Made by a program: the position numbers and the translations under genes
Part shown: piece after piece, positions 55,481 to 62,805 of the stretch
Layout of the letters: every line of letters starts with the position of its first letter
How positions within the stretch are numbered: position 1 is the stretch's first letter
NCBI RefSeq assembly: GCF_014645375.1
Contig: NZ_BMLT01000008.1
Location: 62,001-126,000, forward strand
DNA from: Marinobacterium nitratireducens
GTDB lineage: Bacteria > Pseudomonadota > Gammaproteobacteria > Pseudomonadales > Balneatricaceae
Direction: 5' to 3'
Length of the DNA: 64,000 nt
The notes under the pieces: generated by a model
Databases searched by the model: none
What the model saw: only the letters and a program-made list of their open reading frames with translations
Told to the model about the DNA's origin: nothing

Positions 55481-56196
55481 GCCTTGAGCCGCTGGCGTTC
55501 TGGGTCTACCTGGAGCGAAACCCTCTGATCTGGTTGCTGGTGACGCTGTCGGCTTTCGTGCTGGCGCAGTGGCTGCATCGCAGTGCGCGTTATTCGCCCT
55601 GGCTCAATCCGGTGGCCACCACCGTATGCCTGCTGGTGCTGTTCCTGTCGCTGACCGGCGTCTCGTACGAGGATTATTTTGCCGGCGCCCAGTTCATCCA
55701 TGTGATGCTGGGGCCGGCAGTGGTGTGCATGGCGCTGCCGATGTGGCAGAGTCGGCAAAGTCTGAGGCGTAGCCTGCCGGCGCTGCTGCCGGCGCTGCTG
55801 GCCGGTTCGCTGGTGTCGGTGCTCAGTGCGCTGGGGCTGGCCTGGCTGTTCGGCCTCGACCGCAGCCTGCTGCTGACGCTGGTGCCCAAATCCGTGACCG
55901 CGCCGGTGGCCATGGGCATCGCCCAGGACATTGGCGGCATACCGGAGCTGGCGGCGGTCATCTGCGCCGTCACCGGTATTTTCGGCGCGGTGCTGTCGCT
56001 GCCGCTGATGCAACGGCTGCGGATCCGCGACCGACGTGCCCGCGGCCTGGCACTGGGCGTCAATGCCCACGGCATCGGCACCGCCGCCGCCTTCCAGCAG
56101 CACGTCGTTACCGGCGTCTACAGCTCCATCGGCATGGCGATGAATGCGGTGCTCACGGCTGTCCTGGCCGGCACTCTGCTGCTGATCTGGCTCTGA
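55477..56196 (+). CDS. lrgB: LrgB family membrane protein
   Basis: The 239-residue protein has about seven hydrophobic segments. LrgB-specific stretches include FLSLTGVSYEDYFAGAQFIHVMLGPAVVCMALPMW, LLTLVPKSVTAPVAMGIAQDIGGIPELAAVICAVTGIFGAVL and RGLALGVNAHGIGTAAAF. ATG 55477 overlaps lrgA (ATGA); a longer in-frame start at 55039 would run through lrgA and is rejected. Together with LrgA it corresponds to the two halves of the plant glycolate/glycerate translocator PLGG1. Confidence 0.9.
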   Translation: MSLEPLAFWVYLERNPLIWLLVTLSAFVLAQWLHRSARYSPWLNPVATTVCLLVLFLSLTGVSYEDYFAGAQFIHVMLGPAVVCMALPMWQSRQSLRRSLPALLPALLAGSLVSVLSALGLAWLFGLDRSLLLTLVPKSVTAPVAMGIAQDIGGIPELAAVICAVTGIFGAVLSLPLMQRLRIRDRRARGLALGVNAHGIGTAAAFQQHVVTGVYSSIGMAMNAVLTAVLAGTLLLIWL

Positions 56197-56290
56197 CCCC
56201 GCCGCTGCGGGCTATGCTTAAAGCGTGACCACAGGTTCAGGGCCGGGACTGTCTCGGAGCCGGTCCGTCCGTGCATAGAGGAGGCCAGTC

Positions 56291-57376
56291 ATGGGTGATC
56301 TTTTCGAAAATCCCGCGGGGCTCTGCGGCTTCGAGTTCGTCGAGTTTGCAGGTCCCGAGCCCGACAAGGTTGCACAGGTGCTGCGCATGCTGGGTTTCAC
56401 GAAGGTGGCGCGGCATCGCTCCAAGCAGGTCGATCTTTACCGCCAGGGCGGCATCAACTTCATTCTCAACCGCGAGAAAAAAAGCCTTGCCGACTATTTT
56501 GCCCAGGAGCATGGTCCGTCCGCCTGCGGGTTCGGCTTTCGGGTGCGCAATGCCCACGCCGCCTACGCCCACGTGCTCGAGCGCGGGGCTCAGCCGCTGG
56601 AGATCCCCACGGGGCCCATGGAGCTGCGGCTGCCCGCAATCAAGGGTATCGGTGGCGCGCCCATTTACCTGATCGACCGTTTCGAAGAGGGCTCGTCGAT
56701 CTACGATATCGATTTCGAGTTTCTCGACGGCGTCGACCGTCACCCCGAGGGCTGCGGCTTCTACGAGATCGACCACCTGACCCATAACGTCTATCGTGGC
56801 CGCATGGCCTTCTGGGCCGACTTCTACGAGCGCCTGTTCAACTTTCGCGAGATCCGCTACTTCGACATCAAGGGCGAGTATACCGGCCTGACTTCCAAGG
56901 CGATGACGGCGCCGGACGGCAAGATCCGCATTCCCCTCAACGAGGAAGCCTCCGCCGGAGGCACCGGTCAGATCGAGGAGTTCCTGATGCAGTTCAACGG
57001 CGAAGGGGTACAGCATATCGCCCTGCGCTGCGACGATCTGCCGGGCTGCGTCGATCGTTTGCGTGACAACGGCGTGCCGCTGATGACGGCGCCACCCGAT
57101 GCCTATTACGAAATGCTCGAGGAGCGTTTGCCGGGGCACGGCGAGCCGGTGGAGGAGCTCAAGGCGCGCGGCATTCTGGTCGATGGCAGTACCGCGGACG
57201 GCGAGGTGAAGCTGCTGTTGCAGATATTTTCCAGCACTCTGCTGGGGCCGGTGTTCTTCGAGTTCATCCAGCGCAAGCAGGACGAGGGATTCGGCGAGGG
57301 TAATTTCAAGGCGCTGTTCGAATCGATCGAACGCGACCAGATTCAGCGCGGCGTGATCAAGGGAAGCTGCGAATAA
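56291..57376 (+). CDS. hppD: 4-hydroxyphenylpyruvate dioxygenase
   Basis: HppD converts 4-hydroxyphenylpyruvate to homogentisate in tyrosine breakdown or pyomelanin formation. The 361-residue enzyme has two VOC domains. The iron ligands are visible in [21 protein letters not shown] and [10 protein letters not shown], along with the C-terminal [29 protein letters not shown]-like GAGGAGGCC precedes the ATG. The other homogentisate genes are not in the window. Confidence 0.95.
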   Translation: MGDLFENPAGLCGFEFVEFAGPEPDKVAQVLRMLGFTKVARHRSKQVDLYRQGGINFILNREKKSLADYFAQEHGPSACGFGFRVRNAHAAYAHVLERGAQPLEIPTGPMELRLPAIKGIGGAPIYLIDRFEEGSSIYDIDFEFLDGVDRHPEGCGFYEIDHLTHNVYRGRMAFWADFYERLFNFREIRYFDIKGEYTGLTSKAMTAPDGKIRIPLNEEASAGGTGQIEEFLMQFNGEGVQHIALRCDDLPGCVDRLRDNGVPLMTAPPDAYYEMLEERLPGHGEPVEELKARGILVDGSTADGEVKLLLQIFSSTLLGPVFFEFIQRKQDEGFGEGNFKALFESIERDQIQRGVIKGSCE

Positions 57377-57407
57377 GTCCCACAGAGATCAAATGGGACT
57401 TGTTCGC
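57369..57407. terminator. Bidirectional hairpin between hppD and flgN
   Basis: GCGAATAAGTCCCA and TGGGACTTGTTCGC pair over 13 of 14 positions around an 11-nt loop. The hppD stop codon lies inside the left arm. Convergent genes on both sides suggest a shared transcription end. Confidence 0.65.
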
Positions 57408-57418
57408 AGGTTCCCAAA

Positions 57419-57904
57419 TCAGGCCTTGCCGATACGCTTCTGAGCGGCCGCCGGCCCCTTGGTGCCGGTTGCGTTGTAGAGGGTCTGGGCCGGGTTCTGG
57501 CCACGCAGCAGATTGAGCAGCTGCTCGTTGTTGCGGCTGTTGCGCACGATCACCTGTTCGTTGCGCAGGTTGAGTCGGCTGATCTCTTCCAGATCCTGCT
57601 GCAGCTGCTGCCAGGCCTCATCGGCCACAGGACGCTGCGGTTCCGGCAGACTGTTCAGCCAGGTGGACACAGCAGCGCCGGACGCTTCGATGCCGCAGCC
57701 GGACAACAGTGCAGTACGTTCCCGGTTGATTTCGGAAAACTGTGCCAGCAAATGCTGTTTGGCGTCGGTCGAGCCGCGCAGCGCGTCCAGGTCCTGCCGC
57801 TGCAGGGCTGCAAGCTCGGCGTCGAGCTGCGCCCGCAGATCCGCCAGAACGGCGCTACCCCGGCGAGCCAGGGTGGTGAAGGATTCTGCGGCGCTCGAGC
57901 TCAA
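57419..57904 (-). CDS. flgN: Flagellar chaperone FlgN
   Basis: FlgN escorts the hook-filament junction proteins FlgK and FlgL to the export gate. The 161-residue, largely helical protein contains LLAQFSEINRERTALLSGCG and EEISRLNLRNEQVIVRNSRNNEQLLNLLRG, which match the family. The only usable start appears to be a TTG at 57904, five bases after the flgM stop, so translation is probably coupled to flgM. Confidence 0.85.
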   Translation of the reverse strand: MSSSAAESFTTLARRGSAVLADLRAQLDAELAALQRQDLDALRGSTDAKQHLLAQFSEINRERTALLSGCGIEASGAAVSTWLNSLPEPQRPVADEAWQQLQQDLEEISRLNLRNEQVIVRNSRNNEQLLNLLRGQNPAQTLYNATGTKGPAAAQKRIGKA

Positions 57905-57909
57905 GGGGT

Positions 57910-58218
57910 TCAGTCCAGCAGGGATTCGAAGTCCAGCATGCGTTCGGCGACGCGCTGGGAATCGATCTGATAGCTGCCGCTCTCGATTGCGGCACGCAGC
58001 TCTGCCACCCGCTTTTCATCCACTTCCGGGGTGTCGGCCAGACGCTTGTCCGCTGCCTGCAGGGCCTTCATGGCTTCACTCAGACGCACTTCGTCACTGC
58101 TGCCGGCAGATGGCGCTTGCGCCGCCGGCCGCCGTTCCGTGACGGTGTCGTTGTCGGTTTTGGCACGGGTACTGTTAGCCTGGCTGTGCGGAGGCAGTCC
58201 CGTGAAATTGATTGCCAT
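57910..58218 (-). CDS. flgM: Anti-sigma-28 factor FlgM
   Basis: FlgM holds sigma-28 (FliA) inactive until the hook is complete and it is exported. The 102-residue product starts MAINFTGLPP and ends with the sigma-binding half DEKRVAELRAAIESGSYQIDSQRVAERMLDFESLL. The ATG at 58218 is chosen over an upstream start; a sigma-28 promoter lies about 33 nt before it. Confidence 0.92.
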   Translation of the reverse strand: MAINFTGLPPHSQANSTRAKTDNDTVTERRPAAQAPSAGSSDEVRLSEAMKALQAADKRLADTPEVDEKRVAELRAAIESGSYQIDSQRVAERMLDFESLLD

Positions 58219-58250
58219 CCTGTGTGTCCTCATTTGCCTTACGCTGAGGG

Positions 58251-58276
58251 TTATCGGCCGATTCGGAAAATCTTTA
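58251..58276 (-). promoter_or_regulatory. Sigma-28 (FliA) promoter of flgM
   Basis: Read on the minus strand, TAAAGATT is followed after 10 nt by GCCGATAA. The consensus is TAAAGTTT-N11-GCCGATAA. The -10 is perfect, and the position just upstream of flgM fits class-late control of flgMN. Confidence 0.85.
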
Positions 58277-58358
58277 GGTTTTTTTGATCTGGCGCATATC
58301 GAAACCCGCGTCTGTGTATTTTAGCGCCCCGGGCCTGGGTCGCAAAACGTAGAATGCT

Positions 58359-59063
58359 TCAGCGTCCGGCCGGGTGTACCAGACCCCTGGCGACGATACG
58401 TGCCCGTATCTCCTCGCCCGAGCGGTCGTTACGCACCCGGATCTGCTCGCCCTTTTCGCCGTCTTCGAGCGCGGTGCCCTGGGCGCGAATGCGCAGGCTG
58501 CCGGTTTTGACCTCGATGATGAGGCTGTCGCCGCGGTGAATCAGCACAGGCTCGGTCAGCATACCGGCGTTGAGCAGGCTGCCGTTGGCGATGTTGCGGC
58601 TGGCGCTGCGGCCGATAACGTCTTCCGGGCGGGTGTAGTAGCCGCGGCTGTTGTCGCTGATATCCTGCTGCCGGATGCTGATATCACGGTTATCGATGAT
58701 CTCGCCGCGACCGAGCGGGCGACGGCTGACGACGACGTCCCGCAGCACTTCGACTCGGGCCGTGACGAACAGACCCCAGTTGCGCGGGCCGGCGCAGGAT
58801 ACACGGGTCGTAAGGCGGCTGCCGCTGCCGCGTGGCGGCTCCACGCTCAGCGGGCTGCTGCAGTCGGGCAGTTGCAGGGCGGTGCTGACCGGGTTCAGGT
58901 GCAATCGGATCTCAGCATTTGGAAACTGCTGCCGATAATGTTGTTCGAGGTAGCGCGCTGCGGCTGCCTCGACGTCGGCGGCGCGGGTTTCGGCCTGCGC
59001 AGGCCCCAGCAGCAAAAAGGTGGTCAGGCCAGCGATGAGTGGTGTTAAATAAGGACGGCTCAC
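58359..59063 (-). CDS. flgA: Flagellar P-ring assembly chaperone FlgA
   Basis: FlgA is a periplasmic protein needed for P-ring (FlgI) assembly. The 234-residue precursor has a signal peptide (LIAGLTTFLLLGPAQAE). The C-terminal SAF-type domain contains RRPLGRGEIIDNRDISIRQQDIS, VIGRSASRNIANGSLLNAGMLTEP and the ending RVRNDRSGEEIRARIVARGLV. It is transcribed away from cheV and upstream of flgM. Confidence 0.93.
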   Translation of the reverse strand: MSRPYLTPLIAGLTTFLLLGPAQAETRAADVEAAAARYLEQHYRQQFPNAEIRLHLNPVSTALQLPDCSSPLSVEPPRGSGSRLTTRVSCAGPRNWGLFVTARVEVLRDVVVSRRPLGRGEIIDNRDISIRQQDISDNSRGYYTRPEDVIGRSASRNIANGSLLNAGMLTEPVLIHRGDSLIIEVKTGSLRIRAQGTALEDGEKGEQIRVRNDRSGEEIRARIVARGLVHPAGR

Positions 59064-59124
59064 AAGGATGTCCTGACCGCATTGGGACTTTTAGCGACTT
59101 TTGTAAACAAAGCAACGGGTAGTG

Positions 59125-60069
59125 ATGATGTCAGGTATCCTGGACACTGTAAACCTGAGAACCCAGATGGTCGGGCAGAACCGGCTGGAGCTGCTGCTGT
59201 TCGGGCTGGAAACCGATCAGCAGTACGGTATCAACGTGTTCAAGGTGCGTGAAGTGCTGCAATGCCCGCATCTCACCGAGGTACCTCGCCAGACGACGGC
59301 GGTGAAGGGGATGGCGCATATTCGCGGGGAAACCATCCCGGTGCTGGATCTGTCCGAGGCCATTGGACGGACTCCGATCCCACAGGACCAGCGACAGGGC
59401 TGCTTCCTGATCGTCGCCGAATACAACAAGCGCACCCTGGCGTTTCTGGTTCGCAGCGTCAACCGCATTTTCAATACCCAGTGGGATCAGATCATGCCGC
59501 CGCCGGCGGAGATCGGCGCAGAGAACTACCTGACGGCGGTGTTCGAGTTCGAGGGCCGGCTGATCGAGATTCTCGATGTGGAGCAGATTCTGGCGGACCT
59601 GTACCCGACTCCGACAGCGGTCAGCGAGGAGGTCGCCACCGAGGACGTGCGTCGTGAGGCGAAGCAGCATCATGTGCTCATCGTCGATGACTCCAGTGTC
59701 GCACGGCACCAGATGCAGCGCAGTCTCGAGGATCTGGGCGTCAAGGTGACGGCCGCCAACAATGGTCGTCAGGCCTGGAACCTGCTGTGTCAGCTTGCGG
59801 ACAAGGGGCATGATCCCAGCGAGGTGTTTCTGATGATGATTTCCGACATCGAGATGCCCGAGATGGATGGTTATACCCTTACCTCGATGGTACGCGAGGA
59901 CACCCGGATGGCCCGGCTCAACGTGGTGCTGCATACCTCCCTGAGCGGTGGCTTCAACGTCTCGATGGTGAAAAAGGTCGGGGCCGATGGCTTTTTGGCC
60001 AAGTTCAATCCCAACGATCTCGCCTCGGTGGTGGTCGAACGTATCGAGAAGGTCAAAGCGGCGCGCTGA
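59125..60069 (+). CDS. cheV: Chemotaxis protein CheV
   Basis: CheV couples receptors to CheA and can be phosphorylated. The 314-residue protein has a CheW-like domain at residues 20-160 (LLLFGLETDQQYGINVFKVREVL, IPVLDLSEAIG) followed by a receiver domain. The receiver has VLIVDDSSVAR, the phosphorylated Asp in MMISDIEMPEMDGYTL, and the Lys in GFLAKFNPNDL. Starts at 59122 (GTG), 59125 and 59128 (ATG) are all possible. cheR follows 11 nt later. Confidence 0.95.
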   Translation: MMSGILDTVNLRTQMVGQNRLELLLFGLETDQQYGINVFKVREVLQCPHLTEVPRQTTAVKGMAHIRGETIPVLDLSEAIGRTPIPQDQRQGCFLIVAEYNKRTLAFLVRSVNRIFNTQWDQIMPPPAEIGAENYLTAVFEFEGRLIEILDVEQILADLYPTPTAVSEEVATEDVRREAKQHHVLIVDDSSVARHQMQRSLEDLGVKVTAANNGRQAWNLLCQLADKGHDPSEVFLMMISDIEMPEMDGYTLTSMVREDTRMARLNVVLHTSLSGGFNVSMVKKVGADGFLAKFNPNDLASVVVERIEKVKAAR

Positions 60070-60080
60070 AGGACGACAGG

Positions 60081-60932
60081 ATGATTCAGGGGACAGGGCT
60101 GTCTTTCAATATCAAGAGCGACGATTTTCGGCAGTTCTGCCAGTTTCTCGAATCCAGCTGCGGCATTCTGCTGGCCGAGCACAAACAGTATCTGGTGCAG
60201 AGCCGGCTCGGTACCATCATGCGCGAGCAGCGGGTCGCCTGTCTGAGCGACCTGCTCAAGCTGCTCAAGAGCCCTTCCGGTCTGCGCCTTCGCGAGCAGG
60301 TCATCGATGCGATGACCACCAATGAAACGCTCTGGTTCCGCGACGTACACCCGTTCGAAATTCTCTCCGGCAGAGTGCTGCCGGAGCTGCGCGGCGAGAT
60401 CGGTTACCGCCGCCTGCGTATCTGGTCGGCGGCCTGTTCGACCGGTCAGGAACCCTATTCCATCAGCATGCTGCTGGACGAGTACCGACAGGCGAACCCG
60501 GGCGCCTTCGGCGCCGGTGAGGAAATTCTGGCGACCGATATTTCCAGCCGGGTGCTGGAGCAGGCCCGCTCAGGGCGTTACGAGATGCTGGCGATCGGCC
60601 GCGGGCTGGCGCAGGACCGCCTGCAGCGTCACTTCATGCGCGAAACCGACGGCAGCTGGACGCTCAAGCCCGGCATCCGCTCGCGGGTGCGCTTCCAGAG
60701 CCTCAACCTGCTCGGCCCCTACGGCAGTCTCGGCCAGTTCGACATCATCTTCTGCCGCAATGTACTGATCTATTTCTCCACCGAACTCAAGCTCGACATC
60801 CTGCGCCGCATGCGCGCGCAGTTGCGACCGGGCGGGTATCTCTTCCTCGGCGCCTCCGAGTCGCTGTCGGGATTGTCCGACTGCTACCGCATGATTCACT
60901 GCCGCCCCGGCATTATCTATCAGGCCGTTTGA
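60081..60932 (+). CDS. cheR: Chemotaxis protein methyltransferase CheR
   Basis: CheR methylates glutamates of chemoreceptors using S-adenosylmethionine. The 283-residue enzyme has the N-terminal helical domain (FCQFLESSCGILLAEHKQYLVQSRL) and TTNETLWFRDVHPFEIL. The SAM-binding core has RIWSAACSTGQEPYSISMLLDEY, ATDISSRVLEQARSGRY and FDIIFCRNVLIYFS. It forms an operon with cheV. Confidence 0.95.
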   Translation: MIQGTGLSFNIKSDDFRQFCQFLESSCGILLAEHKQYLVQSRLGTIMREQRVACLSDLLKLLKSPSGLRLREQVIDAMTTNETLWFRDVHPFEILSGRVLPELRGEIGYRRLRIWSAACSTGQEPYSISMLLDEYRQANPGAFGAGEEILATDISSRVLEQARSGRYEMLAIGRGLAQDRLQRHFMRETDGSWTLKPGIRSRVRFQSLNLLGPYGSLGQFDIIFCRNVLIYFSTELKLDILRRMRAQLRPGGYLFLGASESLSGLSDCYRMIHCRPGIIYQAV

Positions 60933-60934
60933 AA

Positions 60935-61100
60935 CCGTGGGAGCGGCGCCCCGCCGCGAATGCTTTGCCAGCTGGCGGATCGTCGCTTCCTAGGGCCAAG
61001 CGAACGGCGCCGGATACCTGGCACGTTTCGCTTAGGCTCAAGGTGCCCTACGGCGCAGGGGCGACGATCTCCGTAACCCGTAACCCGTAACCCGTAACCC
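60935..61100. repeat. Composite intergenic repeats after cheR
   Basis: Two known element types lie side by side. The first is a GTGGGAGCGGCG-CCCCGCCGCGAATG palindrome of the REP type (from about 60939). The second is a run of the heptamer GTAACCC at 61071-61100 followed by GACGCGTAACC. The remainder to 61180 shows no gene. Confidence 0.75.
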
Positions 61101-61185
61101 TTAATGCCTGACGCGTAACCATTCCATCCTTGCCGCCCGGCGGCAAAGCGGCAATCGGCTGCCGCAAAGGTATAGGGTGTCAGAT

Positions 61186-61213
61186 CGAAAAGCCCGGAAC
61201 GACGGGTTTTTCG
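61186..61213 (+). terminator. Terminator-like hairpin before flgB
   Basis: CGAAAAGCCCG and CGGGTTTTTCG form an 11-bp stem (one G-T pair) around a 6-nt loop, with the T-run partly inside the stem. It would end cheVR transcripts just before the flgB promoter. Confidence 0.6.
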
Positions 61214-61217
61214 GCTA

Positions 61218-61235
61218 TTGGCATATCCATTGCTT
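61218..61235 (+). promoter_or_regulatory. Sigma-54 promoter of flgB
   Basis: TTGGCATATCCATTGCTT has the -24 GG and -12 GC exactly 10 nt apart and matches TGGCAC-N5-TTGC except for the last C of the first block. It lies about 36 nt before flgB. Sigma-54 with an FleQ-type activator drives hook-basal-body genes in related bacteria. Confidence 0.82.
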
Positions 61236-61268
61236 CTTTAGTGTCGAGAGCTAACGAGAGGCAAGCGG

Positions 61269-61670
61269 ATGTCCATCAGTTTCGACAATGCGCTCGGTAT
61301 CCACGCGGAAGCGACCCTGCTGCGCGCCCGGCGCGCCGAGGTGCTGGCGAACAATATCGCCAACGCCGATACACCGGGGTTCAAGGCCCGCGATATCGAT
61401 TTTGCCGCCATCCTCAAGGGTGAGCAGTCTGCCGGGCCGGCTCTGCCGTTGCAGACCACGAGTGCCGGTCACCAGCAGCCCCTGGTCGATCCGTCGCTTG
61501 CCGCAGACCTGCTGTTCCGCACGCCGACGCAGCCAAGCGTCGACGGCAACACCGTCGAAATTCAGCAGGAGATGGCGCGCTATACCGAAAATGCGCTCGA
61601 CTACCAGGCCTCGTTCGACTTTCTCAATCGCAAGTTCAACGGTCTCAGCAAAGCGCTGAAGGGTGAGTAA
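61269..61670 (+). CDS. flgB: Flagellar basal-body rod protein FlgB
   Basis: FlgB forms part of the proximal rod. The 133-residue protein begins with the rod-protein signature RRAEVLANNIANADTPGFKARDIDF and ends ENALDYQASFDFLNRKFNGLSKALKGE. The start at 61269 (MSISFDNALGIHAEATLLRARR) fits the family. It is the first gene of flgBCDE behind a sigma-54 promoter. Confidence 0.95.
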   Translation: MSISFDNALGIHAEATLLRARRAEVLANNIANADTPGFKARDIDFAAILKGEQSAGPALPLQTTSAGHQQPLVDPSLAADLLFRTPTQPSVDGNTVEIQQEMARYTENALDYQASFDFLNRKFNGLSKALKGE

Positions 61671-61672
61671 GC

Positions 61673-62104
61673 ATGTCGCTGTCCAATGTCTTCAATATCG
61701 CCGGTTCCGCCATGAACGCCCAGACCGTGCGGCTCAATACCACGGCAAGTAACCTGGCCAACGCCGAAAGTGTCAGCTCCAGTTATGGCGAGACCTACCG
61801 GGCCCGTCATGCCGTGTTCGAGGTGCAGCCGCTCGAACAGCAGAGCCTGTGGCCGGCGGGCGAGAGCGAGGCGGGGCAGGGCGTCCGGGTGGGGGCGGTT
61901 GTCGAGAGCGGGGCGCCGTTGCGTCAGGAGTACAGCCCCGGCCATCCGATGGCGGACGAAAACGGCTATATCTACTATCCCAACGTCAACGTCGTCGAGG
62001 AAATGGCCGACATGATCTCGGCCTCGCGTTCTTTCCAGATCAATGCCGACATCATGGACACTGCCAAGCAGATGCTGCAGCGTACCCTGTCGCTCGGCCA
62101 GTAG
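61673..62104 (+). CDS. flgC: Flagellar basal-body rod protein FlgC
   Basis: The 143-residue rod protein has the N-terminal SAMNAQTVRLNTTASNLANAESVSSSYGETYRARHAVFE. Its C-terminal NVVEEMADMISASRSFQINADIMDTAKQMLQRTLSLGQ is as usual for FlgC. It starts 2 nt after the flgB stop. Confidence 0.95.
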   Translation: MSLSNVFNIAGSAMNAQTVRLNTTASNLANAESVSSSYGETYRARHAVFEVQPLEQQSLWPAGESEAGQGVRVGAVVESGAPLRQEYSPGHPMADENGYIYYPNVNVVEEMADMISASRSFQINADIMDTAKQMLQRTLSLGQ

Positions 62105-62119
62105 GGGAGGTAAGCCTCC

Positions 62120-62794
62120 GTGAGTAACGTCAACAACGTCAACGGCAGCAATGTCTTCGACCAGATAAACCAGGCCAACCAGGCCAATGGCTCCTCGAAG
62201 AGCAAGGCCGAGTCCGACAGCGAAATGTTCATGAAGCTGATGATTGCGCAGCTGCAGAACCAGGACCCGACCAGCCCTGCCGACACCACCGACTTCATGC
62301 AGCAGATCGCCACCATGAGCAACGTCGAGAGCATCGCCAACCTCACCACGGCGGTCGAGTCCATGGGCGAGTCGCTGCTGAGCAGCCAGGCCGCGCTGCA
62401 GGCCTCGTCGATGGTCGGTCAGAAGGCTTTCGTGCAGACCGATCTTGCCAACCTGCCGGAAGACGGCCAGGTGGACGGGCTGGTAAGCCTCGAGAATGCC
62501 GCCTCGGACGTGTGGCTGTCGGTATACGACCGCAACGGCGTGCTGGTGGATCGCCAGCAGCTGGGCGCTCAGGTCGCCGGCGATCACAGCTTCGTCTGGC
62601 GCGGCAACGACGAGGCACCGGCCGGCCAGTACAAGGTCGTGGCCCAGGCTCAGGTCGGCGACAATCTCGAAACGCTGCCCGTCTATATCGGGCACCGCAT
62701 CAACAGCGTCACCCTCGGGCAGAACGGAATCGGCATGCAGGTCAACACCGACGTCGGCTCGACCTCCGTCGATAACATCAAGCAACTTGGCTGA
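62120..62794 (+). CDS. flgD: Flagellar hook-capping protein FlgD
   Basis: FlgD caps the growing hook and guides addition of FlgE. The 224-residue product has the N-terminal FMKLMIAQLQNQDPTSPADTTDFMQQIATMSNVE and a later FlgD Ig-like/tudor part (ENAASDVWLSVYDRNG ... SFVWRGNDEAPAGQYKV). The start is a GTG at 62120 with GGGGAGG at good distance. Confidence 0.95.
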   Translation: MSNVNNVNGSNVFDQINQANQANGSSKSKAESDSEMFMKLMIAQLQNQDPTSPADTTDFMQQIATMSNVESIANLTTAVESMGESLLSSQAALQASSMVGQKAFVQTDLANLPEDGQVDGLVSLENAASDVWLSVYDRNGVLVDRQQLGAQVAGDHSFVWRGNDEAPAGQYKVVAQAQVGDNLETLPVYIGHRINSVTLGQNGIGMQVNTDVGSTSVDNIKQLG

Positions 62795-62805
62795 GAGAGA
62801 ACAGC

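Noticed and set aside
55039-56196. A 385-codon version of LrgB starting upstream of lrgA
   Set aside because: It would overlap the whole lrgA gene out of frame; ATG 55477 gives the normal LrgB length and an ATGA overlap.
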